Assembly: GCA_900320245.1 (NCBI GenBank)
Contig: ONRP01000002.1
Coordinates: 1-64,000, forward strand
DNA: 64,000 bases
Reading direction: 5' to 3'
Source of the DNA: an uncultured Prevotellaceae bacterium
GTDB taxonomy: Bacteria > Bacteroidota > Bacteroidia > Bacteroidales > Muribaculaceae
The position numbers were made by a program, and so were the translations under genes. Below are positions 42,501-49,677 of the stretch, piece by piece. Position 1 is the stretch's first letter. Every line of letters begins with the position of its first letter. Below the pieces are notes generated by a model. The model did no database searches. It saw only the letters and a list, made by a program, of their open reading frames with translations, and was not told where the DNA came from.

Positions 42501-42596
42501 CTGCAGGATCGAGCCAAGGCCATTGGGCGTGATGGAGTCCCGGGCCGTCTGTGCACGCAAAGTGCTGATAAGTCTAGTGATGTCTGATAAATCCAT
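39570..42596 (-). CDS. Tail fibre / receptor-binding protein
   Basis: 1008 residues from MDLSDITRLISTLRAQTARD. The first 120 residues are a helical trimer-type stalk. Two repeated modules (about 185-265 and 325-400) share DDL.-GD.Y.D.GHLF.HTEDP and SGDPDIGAPSRKVIY, encoded by an identical 59-bp stretch. Three Ig/BACON-like beta domains (about 560-790) follow. The C-terminal 200 residues include a BspA-type leucine-rich repeat (IPNTIESVEYRAFSNMSALQ, LDLPDSVTSVGN) likely to bind the receptor. A chain of repeated adhesin units fits host-range switching. Confidence 0.8.
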   Translation of the reverse strand: MDLSDITRLISTLRAQTARDSITPNGLGSILQRIVDAISSMSGIDVEDEEAILQRLSAAESNASTALQAAQNAQAGAAGNVIDSFTQSQDEDEVSLSIKQHGHSAKQVVLPAASSTGAGIMTATDKSHLDTAYGKRVNLMSAPSSESVVTLTITFGDGTSKSVTFVGATAGTGGKAGLMTKEQADQLAALVAAGPTESVRDDAGYLKQQYAAPTILRNVTDTVFDDLAIGDVYYDTGHLFYHTEDPSGDPDIGAPSRKVIYYCLADQTLYRWTGSRFVQAVFISSGDVTVPTKLSDLINDMGFLTAHQPLKTINGQTITGTGNITIDGAAELKDASNHIKQSMATPVVLRNVTATVFDDLNEGDTYFDSGHLFWHTEDPSGDPDIGAPSRKVIYFCLADGKMYRWNGNTFQPILATVATSGSYNDLSNKPTILSQSDVQDMIDDAVEDISGGVSKVKIGSTEYSPNINGVVDISSGVSAAQPTIDPNTGNWIVNGQVTQYPSQGAQGNSGYTGAANELEVVNNLTDGGATKALSAEMGKVLGARHLYVTEDATHININIASSLQVLNVSPLTLAFNAQVGGNQSKTISISGESVSGNVTLEVDGSTMFTLSQNSISPVGGGVDSTVTVTYFPVGKTTQNATLNVKVGNNIVGVVRLQGVAAIPSLSLSASSLGIYGSSASSTVYVIGSLLSGNVVGVSSSADFSINPSTISAADINAAGAQGVPVVISRVSGASANDATVTFTDSADGLSASLGVTYEGTPAVDDIITKGGIRYKVLANNKLEVEHSTGTTADPSTYSGDVFTIPSTVTWAGTDYTVSSIGNSAFYKSQIRQVIIPNTIESVEYRAFSNMSALQYLDLPDSVTSVGNYVQNDPLLIRLTVPKNATHSAQWVYTSCTIQTMIVPTGTTNPFSQGYSLSGTTIGTMRIETTSGTASGENGVLCLNANFSYQKSQVSKLQVPTGMKQYYSDSSKTHAGRWLKLLGWNGSDNGASADTLTAAIAKIEEITVS
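41416..41474. repeat. 59-bp exact direct repeat in the tail-fibre gene (copy A)
   Basis: Identical to 41815-41873. Encodes the conserved part of the duplicated fibre module (GDPDIGAPSRKVIY). Exact identity over 59 bases, with flanks more diverged, suggests recent duplication or gene conversion. Confidence 0.85.
41815..41873. repeat. 59-bp exact direct repeat in the tail-fibre gene (copy B)
   Basis: Same sequence as 41416-41474, 399 bases away, in frame with it. Confidence 0.85.
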
Positions 42597-42780
42597 AATG
42601 TTCCGAAATTTGTACTGCACGAAGTTACTACCAGGCTGAGGCAGACGAAAAGACAACAAAAACAAGGTCGGGTGCATCCCTGCAGCCGACCTCCAAGCGT
42701 TTACTTAATCCATGAAAAAACTTTCTTTATTAACTTTAAATTTTTCCTTATGAAGACTAGTACTTTTGGTTGTTTTACGC

Positions 42781-42798
42781 CCTACCCGGGCCAGGTGA
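42781..42798. repeat. 18-bp repeat CCCTACCCGGGCCAGGTG, copy 1
   Basis: Repeated exactly at 42903-42920. It lies in the gene-free stretch 42597-43448, which also holds a GGTCGG/CCGACC hairpin near 42663-42690 and three tiny frames beginning ATGAAAAAA (from about 42713, 42836 and 42884). Confidence 0.7.
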
Positions 42799-42902
42799 TG
42801 ACGGATGGCGTGCATCCCTGCAGGCCAATCCTGGTATGAAAAAATCAATACTTCCTTCTGTTTAACCCATAACTATTGTATCTATGAAAAAATTTTTAGC
42901 AT

Positions 42903-42920
42903 GCCCTACCCGGGCCAGGT
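42903..42920. repeat. 18-bp repeat CCCTACCCGGGCCAGGTG, copy 2
   Basis: Second copy, 122 bases from the first, followed by a GGGGGAAC/GTTCCCCC hairpin. No function visible. Confidence 0.7.
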
Positions 42921-43183
42921 GTTGCTTTGGGGGAACGAGTTCCCCCGGGTTGAATTAGAAAATGTCAATACCTATTTTGGCATACCTTACTACCCTCACG
43001 GGCCTCAGCGAAACGCGCCACATTAAACGGGGAATACCGTCAATGTGTAGCGAGAGGGACACGTCCCACGAGGTTCTTCTGGCCCGCTGGCCTCCTCAAC
43101 TCTTTTAAGTCAACACGCTGCGTTTATCGTCCAGCTTGACTATCCTTGTCGGGGGAACACGGTGGTTATCCGTGTGTGGTGTC

Positions 43184-43262
43184 GCCGAGGGATGGGCTTG
43201 CACCATCGTCTCATCCGGTTGCACCCGGAGCGCTTGCATTCGTCAGCTACTCTCGACTCGGC
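43184..43262 (-). ncRNA. tRNA-like sequence 1 (79 bases, degenerate)
   Basis: Ends pair as GCCGAG/CTCGGC. A T-arm-like GATGG-TGCAAGC-CCATC and an anticodon-arm-like TCCGG-GTGCAA-CCGGA are spaced as in a tRNA, with total length 79. The D-arm is irregular, and the anticodon loop is one base short. It resembles a decayed tRNA or a tRNA-mimicking RNA. The + strand frame crossing it is a chance reading. Confidence 0.35.
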
Positions 43263-43287
43263 CCTTATCGCAAGAGGCCTGCTTTGT

Positions 43288-43374
43288 AGGGAGGGGTGGA
43301 ATCGAACCACCCAGGTTGTTTTTAGACACCCCTTTTGGGGGAGTGGATTTTGCCGTTTGGCTGTTTCGCTTTCC
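43288..43374 (-). ncRNA. tRNA-like sequence 2 (Leu-type, degenerate)
   Basis: A perfect T-arm GGTGG-TTCGATT-CCACC, an anticodon arm CACTCC-CCCAAAA-GGGGTG that would give anticodon CAA, a class II-length variable region and a D-arm-like GCGAAACAGCC...GGC. The acceptor halves do not pair, and position 33 is C rather than T, so it is not a normal tRNA. Confidence 0.4.
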
Positions 43375-43448
43375 TTAAAAACTTAACATTTAACACACTT
43401 TTGTTTATTAACACGGTTACTATATAAGCCTTTCTCCCCACCATTGGT

Positions 43449-43607
43449 CTAGTACTCGGTCACACCTCCTTTCGATGAACGGTCATAATTTGTCTTAGTG
43501 CGCAGGTACCAGGGTTTGGGATGATCCTCCCGGTACTCCTCGAGGTCGTCACGAAGTTTCTTCAGACGCTGTTCCTCGGGTGAGGGTTCAGTCTTGGGTT
43601 TCGCCAT
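43449..43607 (-). CDS. Small charged phage protein (52 residues)
   Basis: Start MAKPKTEPSPEEQRLKKLRD at 43607, overlapping the previous gene by 20 bases; ends TAG at 43449. Very charged and helical, finishing with PWYLRTKTNYDRSSKGGVTE and Tyr. The PWYL segment also occurs near the end of the HTH protein at 43859-44431. No family recognised. Confidence 0.55.
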   Translation of the reverse strand: MAKPKTEPSPEEQRLKKLRDDLEEYREDHPKPWYLRTKTNYDRSSKGGVTEY

Positions 43608-43839
43608 CCTTATTCTTCCTTTTCAAGGTGAATAGTGAGATGTTCCACCACAACATGTTCTGGAACGAGGCAAGCAGCAGAATCGCCAGGCCGAACCATG
43701 AGGCCCCGATCAGCGACAGGATCATGAGGAACTCACCGACGGAGATGCCGAGCTTGCCGTCTTTCTTGTACGCGCTGCAGCCAAGGATAATCAGCACGAT
43801 TAACGTGGCTGCCAAACCGATAAAGTAAAGGATGTTCAT
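43588..43839 (-). CDS. Small two-pass membrane protein
   Basis: 83 residues. Helices ILYFIGLAATLIVLIILGCS and EFLMILSLIGASWFGLAILL, with a short basic end. Similar in shape to a second holin or superinfection protein, but far from the lysis genes. No family recognised. It begins 19 bases after the HTH gene's stop. Confidence 0.6.
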   Translation of the reverse strand: MNILYFIGLAATLIVLIILGCSAYKKDGKLGISVGEFLMILSLIGASWFGLAILLLASFQNMLWWNISLFTLKRKNKDGETQD

Positions 43840-43858
43840 AATGTTGTTTATAATTAAG

Positions 43859-44431
43859 TTATTGTTCTTTCTTGCTTGGAATCGTCCTCTGAGATTGCAG
43901 ATACCAGGGCTTCTTCAGCACGGATTCCTTCTTCTCCTTGGGTTGCTCGCTTTCGGCTGCAGGCGTTTCGGGATTCAAGACATCATCGCCGCGCTTCACG
44001 CCCATCTTACTGACGAGTAGCCTGATGGAGGTGTCCGTCCTGCCGAACTTTTCGGCGATAGACTTGATGCTTTGCCCGTCTGCATACATCATAGCAATCT
44101 CTGTTTTTTCTTCTACCGTAAACCGCTTAGGTTTTTTACTTACTACTGTTTTCGGCGTGGGGGGGGTAGATGTTTCCTCTGTGGAGACAGCTGGCACCTC
44201 GATGCGCGGCTGAGGAGCCGGAATTTCAGAAGCAATACTGATCTCTGATGGTGGAGTCATTGTTATCTCCAGCTGATAATCGTTGTACTGTTTTTGCATC
44301 CTACACAACGCCTGAAGCATCCCGATATACACATTCAATGGCAGACCGTCTCCTTCCACTCCTCGAGAGGAAAGAAACACAGTATCATCTGCAGGGTTGT
44401 ATTCAACCAGTATTTTTACCTCAGCTTTCAT
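43859..44431 (-). CDS. HTH-containing early protein
   Basis: 190 residues behind AAAGGAGGAGAGGA. Residues about 1-60 are an unrecognised N-terminal domain, followed by a Pro/Ser/Thr-rich linker. Residues about 100-148 are a helix-turn-helix of the homeodomain/recombinase type (FTVEEKTEIAMMYADGQSIK, SIAEKFGRTDTSIRLLVSKM), then a charged tail. Probably a DNA-binding regulator of phage genes. Confidence 0.65.
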   Translation of the reverse strand: MKAEVKILVEYNPADDTVFLSSRGVEGDGLPLNVYIGMLQALCRMQKQYNDYQLEITMTPPSEISIASEIPAPQPRIEVPAVSTEETSTPPTPKTVVSKKPKRFTVEEKTEIAMMYADGQSIKSIAEKFGRTDTSIRLLVSKMGVKRGDDVLNPETPAAESEQPKEKKESVLKKPWYLQSQRTIPSKKEQ

Positions 44432-44664
44432 TCCTCTCCTCCTTTCTTGATCTGAGCTTTGAGCTCATAGATGTCCATTACCATTTCGTACTCTTTCGGG
44501 CTGTTCTCCCAAGTCACTTCCTGGAGTGCGCCTTCAGGAAGTGGCCACTGTCCTCTTATTGTAGTTTTGGCGATTTCAGGCATGAAGAAGGTGTCCTTCC
44601 TGTCTGGTTTGCTATCGTACATAAACAGCCCACCGTCAGCGTCTCTTGCAATCCAAACTTTCAT
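44428..44664 (-). CDS. Small early phage protein
   Basis: 78 residues, beta-strand start (MKVWIARDADGGLFMYDSKP) and helical end. Overlaps the HTH gene by 4 bases; Shine-Dalgarno AGGAGGTGAGTC before the ATG. No family recognised. Confidence 0.65.
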   Translation of the reverse strand: MKVWIARDADGGLFMYDSKPDRKDTFFMPEIAKTTIRGQWPLPEGALQEVTWENSPKEYEMVMDIYELKAQIKKGGEE

Positions 44665-45041
44665 GACTCACCTCCTGCCTCTATATATTGATAAAAAGCC
44701 ACGTCAAGTTGTGTGTTATTATGCACTTCAAAAAGTCTTTCGACCCTTTTGACGATTAGCCTGGCCACATTGTAGTCAACAGCTTGTTTACTCTTGAGCT
44801 CTATAAAAATGACTCTATCCGTAGTGTCAACCTTGAACGGTGCAGTTCCTGGACTCTCTTTGTCCAGTGCGTCACAGTGATTCTTGACGATTTGTGTCAA
44901 TGCTGAGAAGACGCCACCATCAACTGTTATACCGGGCACGATTAGGGCATTATTAAATGTTTCAACCCATTTAATGAGAGCCCTGCATTTATTGTTCTTA
45001 GGAGCAAAGGTCTCGACCTGCACAAAATATCGATCAATCAT
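44661..45041 (-). CDS. Early phage protein of unknown function
   Basis: 126 residues from MIDRYFVQVETFAPKNNKCR, mixed alpha/beta, behind AAAGGAGGTGAGAA. Overlaps both neighbours by 4 bases. No family recognised. Confidence 0.65.
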   Translation of the reverse strand: MIDRYFVQVETFAPKNNKCRALIKWVETFNNALIVPGITVDGGVFSALTQIVKNHCDALDKESPGTAPFKVDTTDRVIFIELKSKQAVDYNVARLIVKRVERLFEVHNNTQLDVAFYQYIEAGGES

Positions 45042-45253
45042 TTCTCACCTCCTTTCTCGATGGGCGTGACGATGAATTTACCGACTACTACCTGGTAGCC
45101 TTTCTCGTTTTGGATCTTTACCAGATCCACCGCACGCTGACAGGTCATCGGGTCAACATCCCTGCAGCCTTGCTGGTCTCTTTTTGGGCATCCCACACAG
45201 TTCGCCGTAACGAACTCAAGATGGTTGCCGAATGACAATGTTAGTTGTGACAT
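45038..45253 (-). CDS. Small Cys-containing early protein
   Basis: 71 residues. NCVGCPKRDQQGCRDVDPMT, then Cys, gives four cysteines spaced Cx2Cx7Cx7C that could hold zinc. Directly follows the primase-helicase gene. No family recognised. Confidence 0.65.
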   Translation of the reverse strand: MSQLTLSFGNHLEFVTANCVGCPKRDQQGCRDVDPMTCQRAVDLVKIQNEKGYQVVVGKFIVTPIEKGGEK

Positions 45254-45264
45254 AATTTTGGATT

Positions 45265-48200
45265 TTAGAATGGTTCTTGTAATGCGTGGTTTGTGTCGTA
45301 CACCGAGAAGTACTCGATACCGCCGGACTTATCGTCTCCACCGATGAAGCTCTCACCGGGGTGGTCGGCAATCCAGTTGCGGAAGCTCTTGCCCTCCTTG
45401 TTCAGCTTGGAAGGGTTGAAGTGGTAGCCCTTGAACTGGCAGAAGTAGATGAGGCGCTTCTTGAAGTTCGCCGTGCTGATGCCGGAACGGGCGTCGGGGA
45501 AGTGGTTCTTGAAGTCGCCGAACATCTCACCGCGCTGCTTGCGGGTGTTCAGGACAAAGCCCGTTGAGTCGAAATAGACCTCAGCCCACTGGTAGAGGCT
45601 CTCGCTCATCTGCTGGCGCAAGGTGCGCTGCATGATGTCGTGCATGGGCGGGAGGATAACACCCTGGCCAGGGCGTGCCCATCCGTCGCGCATCGATGTG
45701 AAGTAGAGGAACACACATTCAATCATCAGATTGAAGAACAGGTCCCACTGTTCCTGGCTCCAGTCATCAAAGAACTGGTGGCCGAACACATCCATCGGGT
45801 GACGTGAATCGTTGAAGTAGTTGCTGAAGCCGATGTAGATGATACGCTCGAGAGAGCTGCGCGACTCCGAGCCATTGATGGCGTGATTGGTGGCGATATA
45901 GATTTTCGGTGACCGTTCACTCGGGATAGTGAAGCGGGTGCCGCCCTTGACGTTCACGTTCAAGTCGCCGGTGATGGCCACATACAGGCGCTCGAAGTTG
46001 AAGTTGACCGGCACGTCATCGAAGAACACGTTGCGCGTGCGCAGCGTCGTCTCAGTAAACATGAAGTCATCATCATTCTTGGTCTTGCGGCCATCAATCT
46101 TAGCCTGGTTAATGATGTAGGAAATCGCCTTACCGATGAGTGACTTACCCGTGCGGCCATTGCTCTGGCCCACGTCGCTCATCTCACCGTCCATGGCGAT
46201 GACTGCCTTTAGCTCGGTTTGGAACTTGTAATCGCTCAACAGGTAGCCGATGGCCGTCAGCTTGTTCATCAGGTGCTGCTGGTATTCCTTGCGCTCGAGC
46301 GGTGTCTGAGGGCCACCCTTCTGCCACCAGAAGTCAGATGCATAGCAAAGGAAGTTCAAGAAGTCACAGCGCTTGCCCGACTCGGTGAAGGTCAGACTGA
46401 TGCCACCAGTCTCCGGATCGGTGTCCACGCTTTGGATGATCTGCACGCGGTTGAAGGTGCGCTTGAGCACCTTATGCTCCCAAACAGTAGCATCGATAAT
46501 CTTGTCCTGCTTGATGCCTTCAGGCGTGACGGTCACCATGCCGTTCTTGAAGTAGAAGCGTTGCTGGAACGGCTCGAAGGTGTCGAAGTCATCCTCAATC
46601 TTGGTCAGGCGCTCCAGTTTGTCGGCACCCATGTCGCTGCTCAACCGGGCAGAGAAATGGTTGCGGACAACCGGGTCCTTGCTGGTCATCTTGATATATT
46701 CCCAAACGAAGTCACGGATATCACTGCCTGCCACCTCATGGGCGACGCCATCCTCGATGTGGACAAAGCCATATTCGCCTTTGGCCATGTCATCGGTGTG
46801 GATGCGATGGAAGCCAGCCTGCTCCACGAACTGCAGGGCCTCGAAGGTTTCCAGGGAGACAGAGATGCGCCCAGTGTTCTCGTTCTTGTTGACGGTCCAG
46901 AACTCCTTATCGGCAATCACCTTGGAGGCCAGTTCCACCTTGCCATCCTCGGTAATCTTATAGCGGAAGCGGTTGAACTTGAAAAGTTTCAACGGCTTCA
47001 GCCTGTCCTGGTACTTGGTGAAGAACGACTCGATGTCATTCAGCAGCCAGTAGTCCTGGATTTGAATGTCGGTGTTGGTTGACACGTTGAAGATGGAGCA
47101 GTACTTGCCCAAGCCGTCATGAGCATGGATGGCGAAGTCGATATCCTTTGCCAGCTCATCCTCATGGCCCTTGAGTGTGCCCACCAACAGGTCATCAACG
47201 CCCTTATCGCCGCGCTCGTTGTCATTGATGTGGCCAAAGAAGATGTCCACATTGACGCCCACGTTGTGCATCGTGCCCACATACTTTTTGAACTTGATGG
47301 CTGCCTTGGAGAACATGCGAGGACGGTAGTCCACGGCTTCGTCTGGGTTGAGCTGCTTGCTCAGATCATCCCAGTCGCTGTCGAAAAGCAGCACCACATT
47401 TTTCACCTGGCATCGCTGCACGATGTACTGCAGATCCTGTGGCAGTCCACCTTCTTTGTTCCCGATGTTGAAGATGCCCTGGATGGCGATGCTGGGAATG
47501 CCATGCTTGCAGGCTTTCTCGGCCTTCTTCTCGCCTTCCTGGATAATCAGCGTCTCGATGGGTGTCTCCTTCTGGTACATGTCACGGACACGCTGAGGGA
47601 TATAGAAGCGTGTCGGTGCACCGGTGGGAGACATGTATTTATTCTCGCGTGAGCTGCCTTCAGGAGTATGCAGGGAAGGGTTGGACCACCTGATGCGGAT
47701 GTAAGGGCGCAGCGCACCACGAGCCCCACGGGTGGGGTACATCTGCATCGAGCCGTCAAGACCATAGTAATAGATCAGCATCTCATCGTCACTAGGATGA
47801 ACGATGCCGGCCTTATCGATGCTGCCCTTGCGCATGGCGGGCTCGTATTTCTCCAGGCGTTCACCCTTGACAATCTCCACGCTCTTGACCATCACGTCCT
47901 CCACCGTCAGGCCACTGGCCTCCAGCTGGCGTTCACAGAACGACTTGGCAATCTGCTTGCGGTGGTTCTTGGTCACGGCAACGCGGCGCTCGTTCTCGCT
48001 CTGGATGAAGATGCCGGCAGCATCGGCAGTCGCCTTCACCGCTTCAGCAAAATGCTTGCGATCCTCATTGAACTGGTAATACATGGTGGCGTCCAGCGCG
48101 TCCTTCAGCGCAAAGCCACAGGAGAAGCACTTGGCAAGGTTCTTCCTGGAATTGTGGGTGACGCATAGGCCAGCATTCTTGCCGTCCTTGCCACACTTGG

Positions 48201-48312
48201 GGCAGGGAACGTAGGATGTAGCCTTCGAGTGGTCGGCACCAGGGATGCAAGTCCTGATGTCGGCCTGCGCTCTCAGCAGGTTGACAGTATTATTATCATA
48301 AAACTCGCTCAT
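45265..48312 (-). CDS. Zinc-finger primase / SF3 helicase
   Basis: 1015 residues; phage replication initiator. N-terminal zinc finger (CPKCGKDGKNAGLC, then CFSCGF, about 38-75), a TOPRIM-like part (ETLIIQEGEKKAEKACKHGI and VVLLFDSDWDD, about 245-320), and a C-terminal SF3-type ATPase with Walker A GQSNGRTGKSLIG, Walker B NVFFDDVP and the later IYIATNHAI (about 700-860). Primer synthesis plus unwinding in one protein is common in phages without a host-type DnaB gene. It overlaps the LuxR-HTH gene stop by 4 bases. Confidence 0.85.
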   Translation of the reverse strand: MSEFYDNNTVNLLRAQADIRTCIPGADHSKATSYVPCPKCGKDGKNAGLCVTHNSRKNLAKCFSCGFALKDALDATMYYQFNEDRKHFAEAVKATADAAGIFIQSENERRVAVTKNHRKQIAKSFCERQLEASGLTVEDVMVKSVEIVKGERLEKYEPAMRKGSIDKAGIVHPSDDEMLIYYYGLDGSMQMYPTRGARGALRPYIRIRWSNPSLHTPEGSSRENKYMSPTGAPTRFYIPQRVRDMYQKETPIETLIIQEGEKKAEKACKHGIPSIAIQGIFNIGNKEGGLPQDLQYIVQRCQVKNVVLLFDSDWDDLSKQLNPDEAVDYRPRMFSKAAIKFKKYVGTMHNVGVNVDIFFGHINDNERGDKGVDDLLVGTLKGHEDELAKDIDFAIHAHDGLGKYCSIFNVSTNTDIQIQDYWLLNDIESFFTKYQDRLKPLKLFKFNRFRYKITEDGKVELASKVIADKEFWTVNKNENTGRISVSLETFEALQFVEQAGFHRIHTDDMAKGEYGFVHIEDGVAHEVAGSDIRDFVWEYIKMTSKDPVVRNHFSARLSSDMGADKLERLTKIEDDFDTFEPFQQRFYFKNGMVTVTPEGIKQDKIIDATVWEHKVLKRTFNRVQIIQSVDTDPETGGISLTFTESGKRCDFLNFLCYASDFWWQKGGPQTPLERKEYQQHLMNKLTAIGYLLSDYKFQTELKAVIAMDGEMSDVGQSNGRTGKSLIGKAISYIINQAKIDGRKTKNDDDFMFTETTLRTRNVFFDDVPVNFNFERLYVAITGDLNVNVKGGTRFTIPSERSPKIYIATNHAINGSESRSSLERIIYIGFSNYFNDSRHPMDVFGHQFFDDWSQEQWDLFFNLMIECVFLYFTSMRDGWARPGQGVILPPMHDIMQRTLRQQMSESLYQWAEVYFDSTGFVLNTRKQRGEMFGDFKNHFPDARSGISTANFKKRLIYFCQFKGYHFNPSKLNKEGKSFRNWIADHPGESFIGGDDKSGGIEYFSVYDTNHALQEPF

Positions 48313-48866
48313 TGGAATAGACGGTTATTCTCGGCATATTTAACGAACTCGGCCTTAGAGTGGATGCCAAGACGGAAGTAGGCATTACGGATGTGGTTGT
48401 TAACGGTGTGAGCCGACAGGTATAGCTGTTCGGCGATTTCCTCCTTGCTGAGTCCCTGGTGCCACAGACGCATGACGCGCATCTCGGCATCGCTGAGGTT
48501 GTGTGCGAACTCGGGTCGGCACACCACATTCTCCAGCTTGCACTCGCCACGCAGCGGGCAGGGAACACACTCCAGATGGATACGGCCAGCGGCATCGATG
48601 TCGGAAGTCCTGTCTATCACGCCGAAGTTGCACTTGATGAAGCGCACTGCAATACGGTAGCGATAGAAGGACATGTTGGGGATGCAGCGCTCGTACTCCT
48701 TGCACAATGCAGTGAAGGCAGCCGGATAAAACTGTTCGATCATCTCGTATATAGCAGAGATGATATCGCCATGGTTCTCGGTCAGTTTCTCGGCCCTGCC
48801 GTCGCCGAAATGCACCCACGCTTCATCATTGAAGGTGTAAAATTCGATATTTGATAGCACGTCCAT
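48309..48866 (-). CDS. LuxR-type HTH regulator with Cys cluster
   Basis: 185 residues from MDVLSNIEFYTFNDEAWVHF; longer in-frame starts would overlap the 80-residue gene. Near residue 100 lies ECVPCPLRGECKLENVVC (Cx2Cx5Cx6C), a likely zinc or Fe-S site. The last 65 residues are a LuxR-type helix-turn-helix (NLSDAEMRVMRLWHQGLSKE, LYLSAHTVNNHIRNAYFRLG). A metal-binding sensor joined to an output HTH suggests a regulator of early or late genes. Confidence 0.75.
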   Translation of the reverse strand: MDVLSNIEFYTFNDEAWVHFGDGRAEKLTENHGDIISAIYEMIEQFYPAAFTALCKEYERCIPNMSFYRYRIAVRFIKCNFGVIDRTSDIDAAGRIHLECVPCPLRGECKLENVVCRPEFAHNLSDAEMRVMRLWHQGLSKEEIAEQLYLSAHTVNNHIRNAYFRLGIHSKAEFVKYAENNRLFQ

Positions 48867-48867
48867 G

Positions 48868-49110
48868 TTAATTTTCGCACTTTTCGAGTTTGTCAAAAAT
48901 CGATTTTCCAAAAATTTCCTCAATTTTGCACTTGTGCAATTCGGGAATTCTAGCTAGGCCCCTGATCCAGTTATGTATCGTGTAGCGAGGCACCATACAG
49001 CCCTCACAGATCTTATCGTAGATCACCACGATTTCGTTCTTTGAATGGCTCTGAATAAAGTCTCGTAGAGCAACAGAGTCCTTCCTAATTTCTGTAGTTT
49101 GATTCGTCAT
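48868..49110 (-). CDS. Small HTH-like early protein
   Basis: 80 residues, first gene left of the control region. CEGCMVPRYTIHNWIRGLAR looks like a helix-turn-helix recognition region (Cro- or excisionase-like), giving a candidate for antirepressor or Cro. Divergent from the repressor. Its stop lies one base before the LuxR-HTH ATG. Confidence 0.65.
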   Translation of the reverse strand: MTNQTTEIRKDSVALRDFIQSHSKNEIVVIYDKICEGCMVPRYTIHNWIRGLARIPELHKCKIEEIFGKSIFDKLEKCEN

Positions 49111-49143
49111 AATTTTGTGTATTTACATTCTTTGTTGTACATT

Positions 49144-49159
49144 TACAACCGCAAATGTA
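49144..49159. promoter_or_regulatory. Putative repressor operator O2 over the early promoter
   Basis: TACAACCGCAAATGTA (arms TACAA and ATGTA, one mismatch). It contains the - strand -7 box TACATTTG (49152-49159), so a bound repressor would block early transcription. TTGTACATTTACAAC (49135-49149) alongside is the exact reverse of O1's neighbour. Confidence 0.6.
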
Positions 49160-49233
49160 AATATAAAATTTAAAACTCGAACTAATATATTAAGTAACTC
49201 AAACGATTTTAGCAATTTTTAACCTTTGAAGTT

Positions 49234-49602
49234 ATGTTACATATCGGAAACGAAATCAAAAAGGCAATCGAGGAAAACCATCTTGTTAAGCAGGATGTGG
49301 CCGAGAAATTAGGTGTATCACCCACCTATTTAACTCGGATGTTCAAGTTGGAAGACATGCGTTGTTCAAGTCTTGACAAAGTATGTAAAGTGATTGGACT
49401 TTCAGCAGCGCACATCTTTGAACAGGAAAGTGCAGTTAACGTCCAGAATGTTTCGGCCAATTCATTTATTGGTGATGCCAGAGCGGAGCTGAACATCACT
49501 CCTGGAGAGGTCGCCACGCTGCGCGAGCTGCTTGCAGAAAAGGAGCGTACCATCCAAATCCTCCTCCAGCAAATCGGGACAATAACGGGACAAGATGGGT
49601 GA
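49234..49602 (+). CDS. XRE-family phage repressor
   Basis: 122 residues. Residues 1-55 are an XRE/Cro-type HTH (GNEIKKAIEENHLVKQDVAE, KLGVSPTYLTRMFKL). The remaining part is a short helix pair (GEVATLRELLAEKERTIQIL) for dimerisation. It is transcribed away from the early genes, the usual layout of a prophage repressor. No protease (S24) domain, so induction by RecA cleavage is unlikely. Its 3' coding end contains the right arm-type integrase sites. Confidence 0.8.
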   Translation: MLHIGNEIKKAIEENHLVKQDVAEKLGVSPTYLTRMFKLEDMRCSSLDKVCKVIGLSAAHIFEQESAVNVQNVSANSFIGDARAELNITPGEVATLRELLAEKERTIQILLQQIGTITGQDG

Positions 49603-49666
49603 AAATTGGACGCATATTGGCCCTTTGTCATCGCTGATTATCAACCAATTAGCAAGCGCCACCTGT
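49575..49666. promoter_or_regulatory. Right integrase arm-type sites
   Basis: CGGGACAA at 49575-49582 and 49586-49593, TATTGGCCCTTTGTCA at 49615-49630 and CGCCACCTGT at 49657-49666, counterparts of the left arm sites at 9472-9522. The first pair lies within the end of the repressor gene. Confidence 0.7.
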
Positions 49667-49677
49667 GTTGAAACAAT

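Noticed and set aside
43136-43386. Overlapping + strand frames of about 75-80 codons
   Set aside because: They translate the reverse of the tRNA-like sequences (GGIEPPR-type text), which is a typical artefact.
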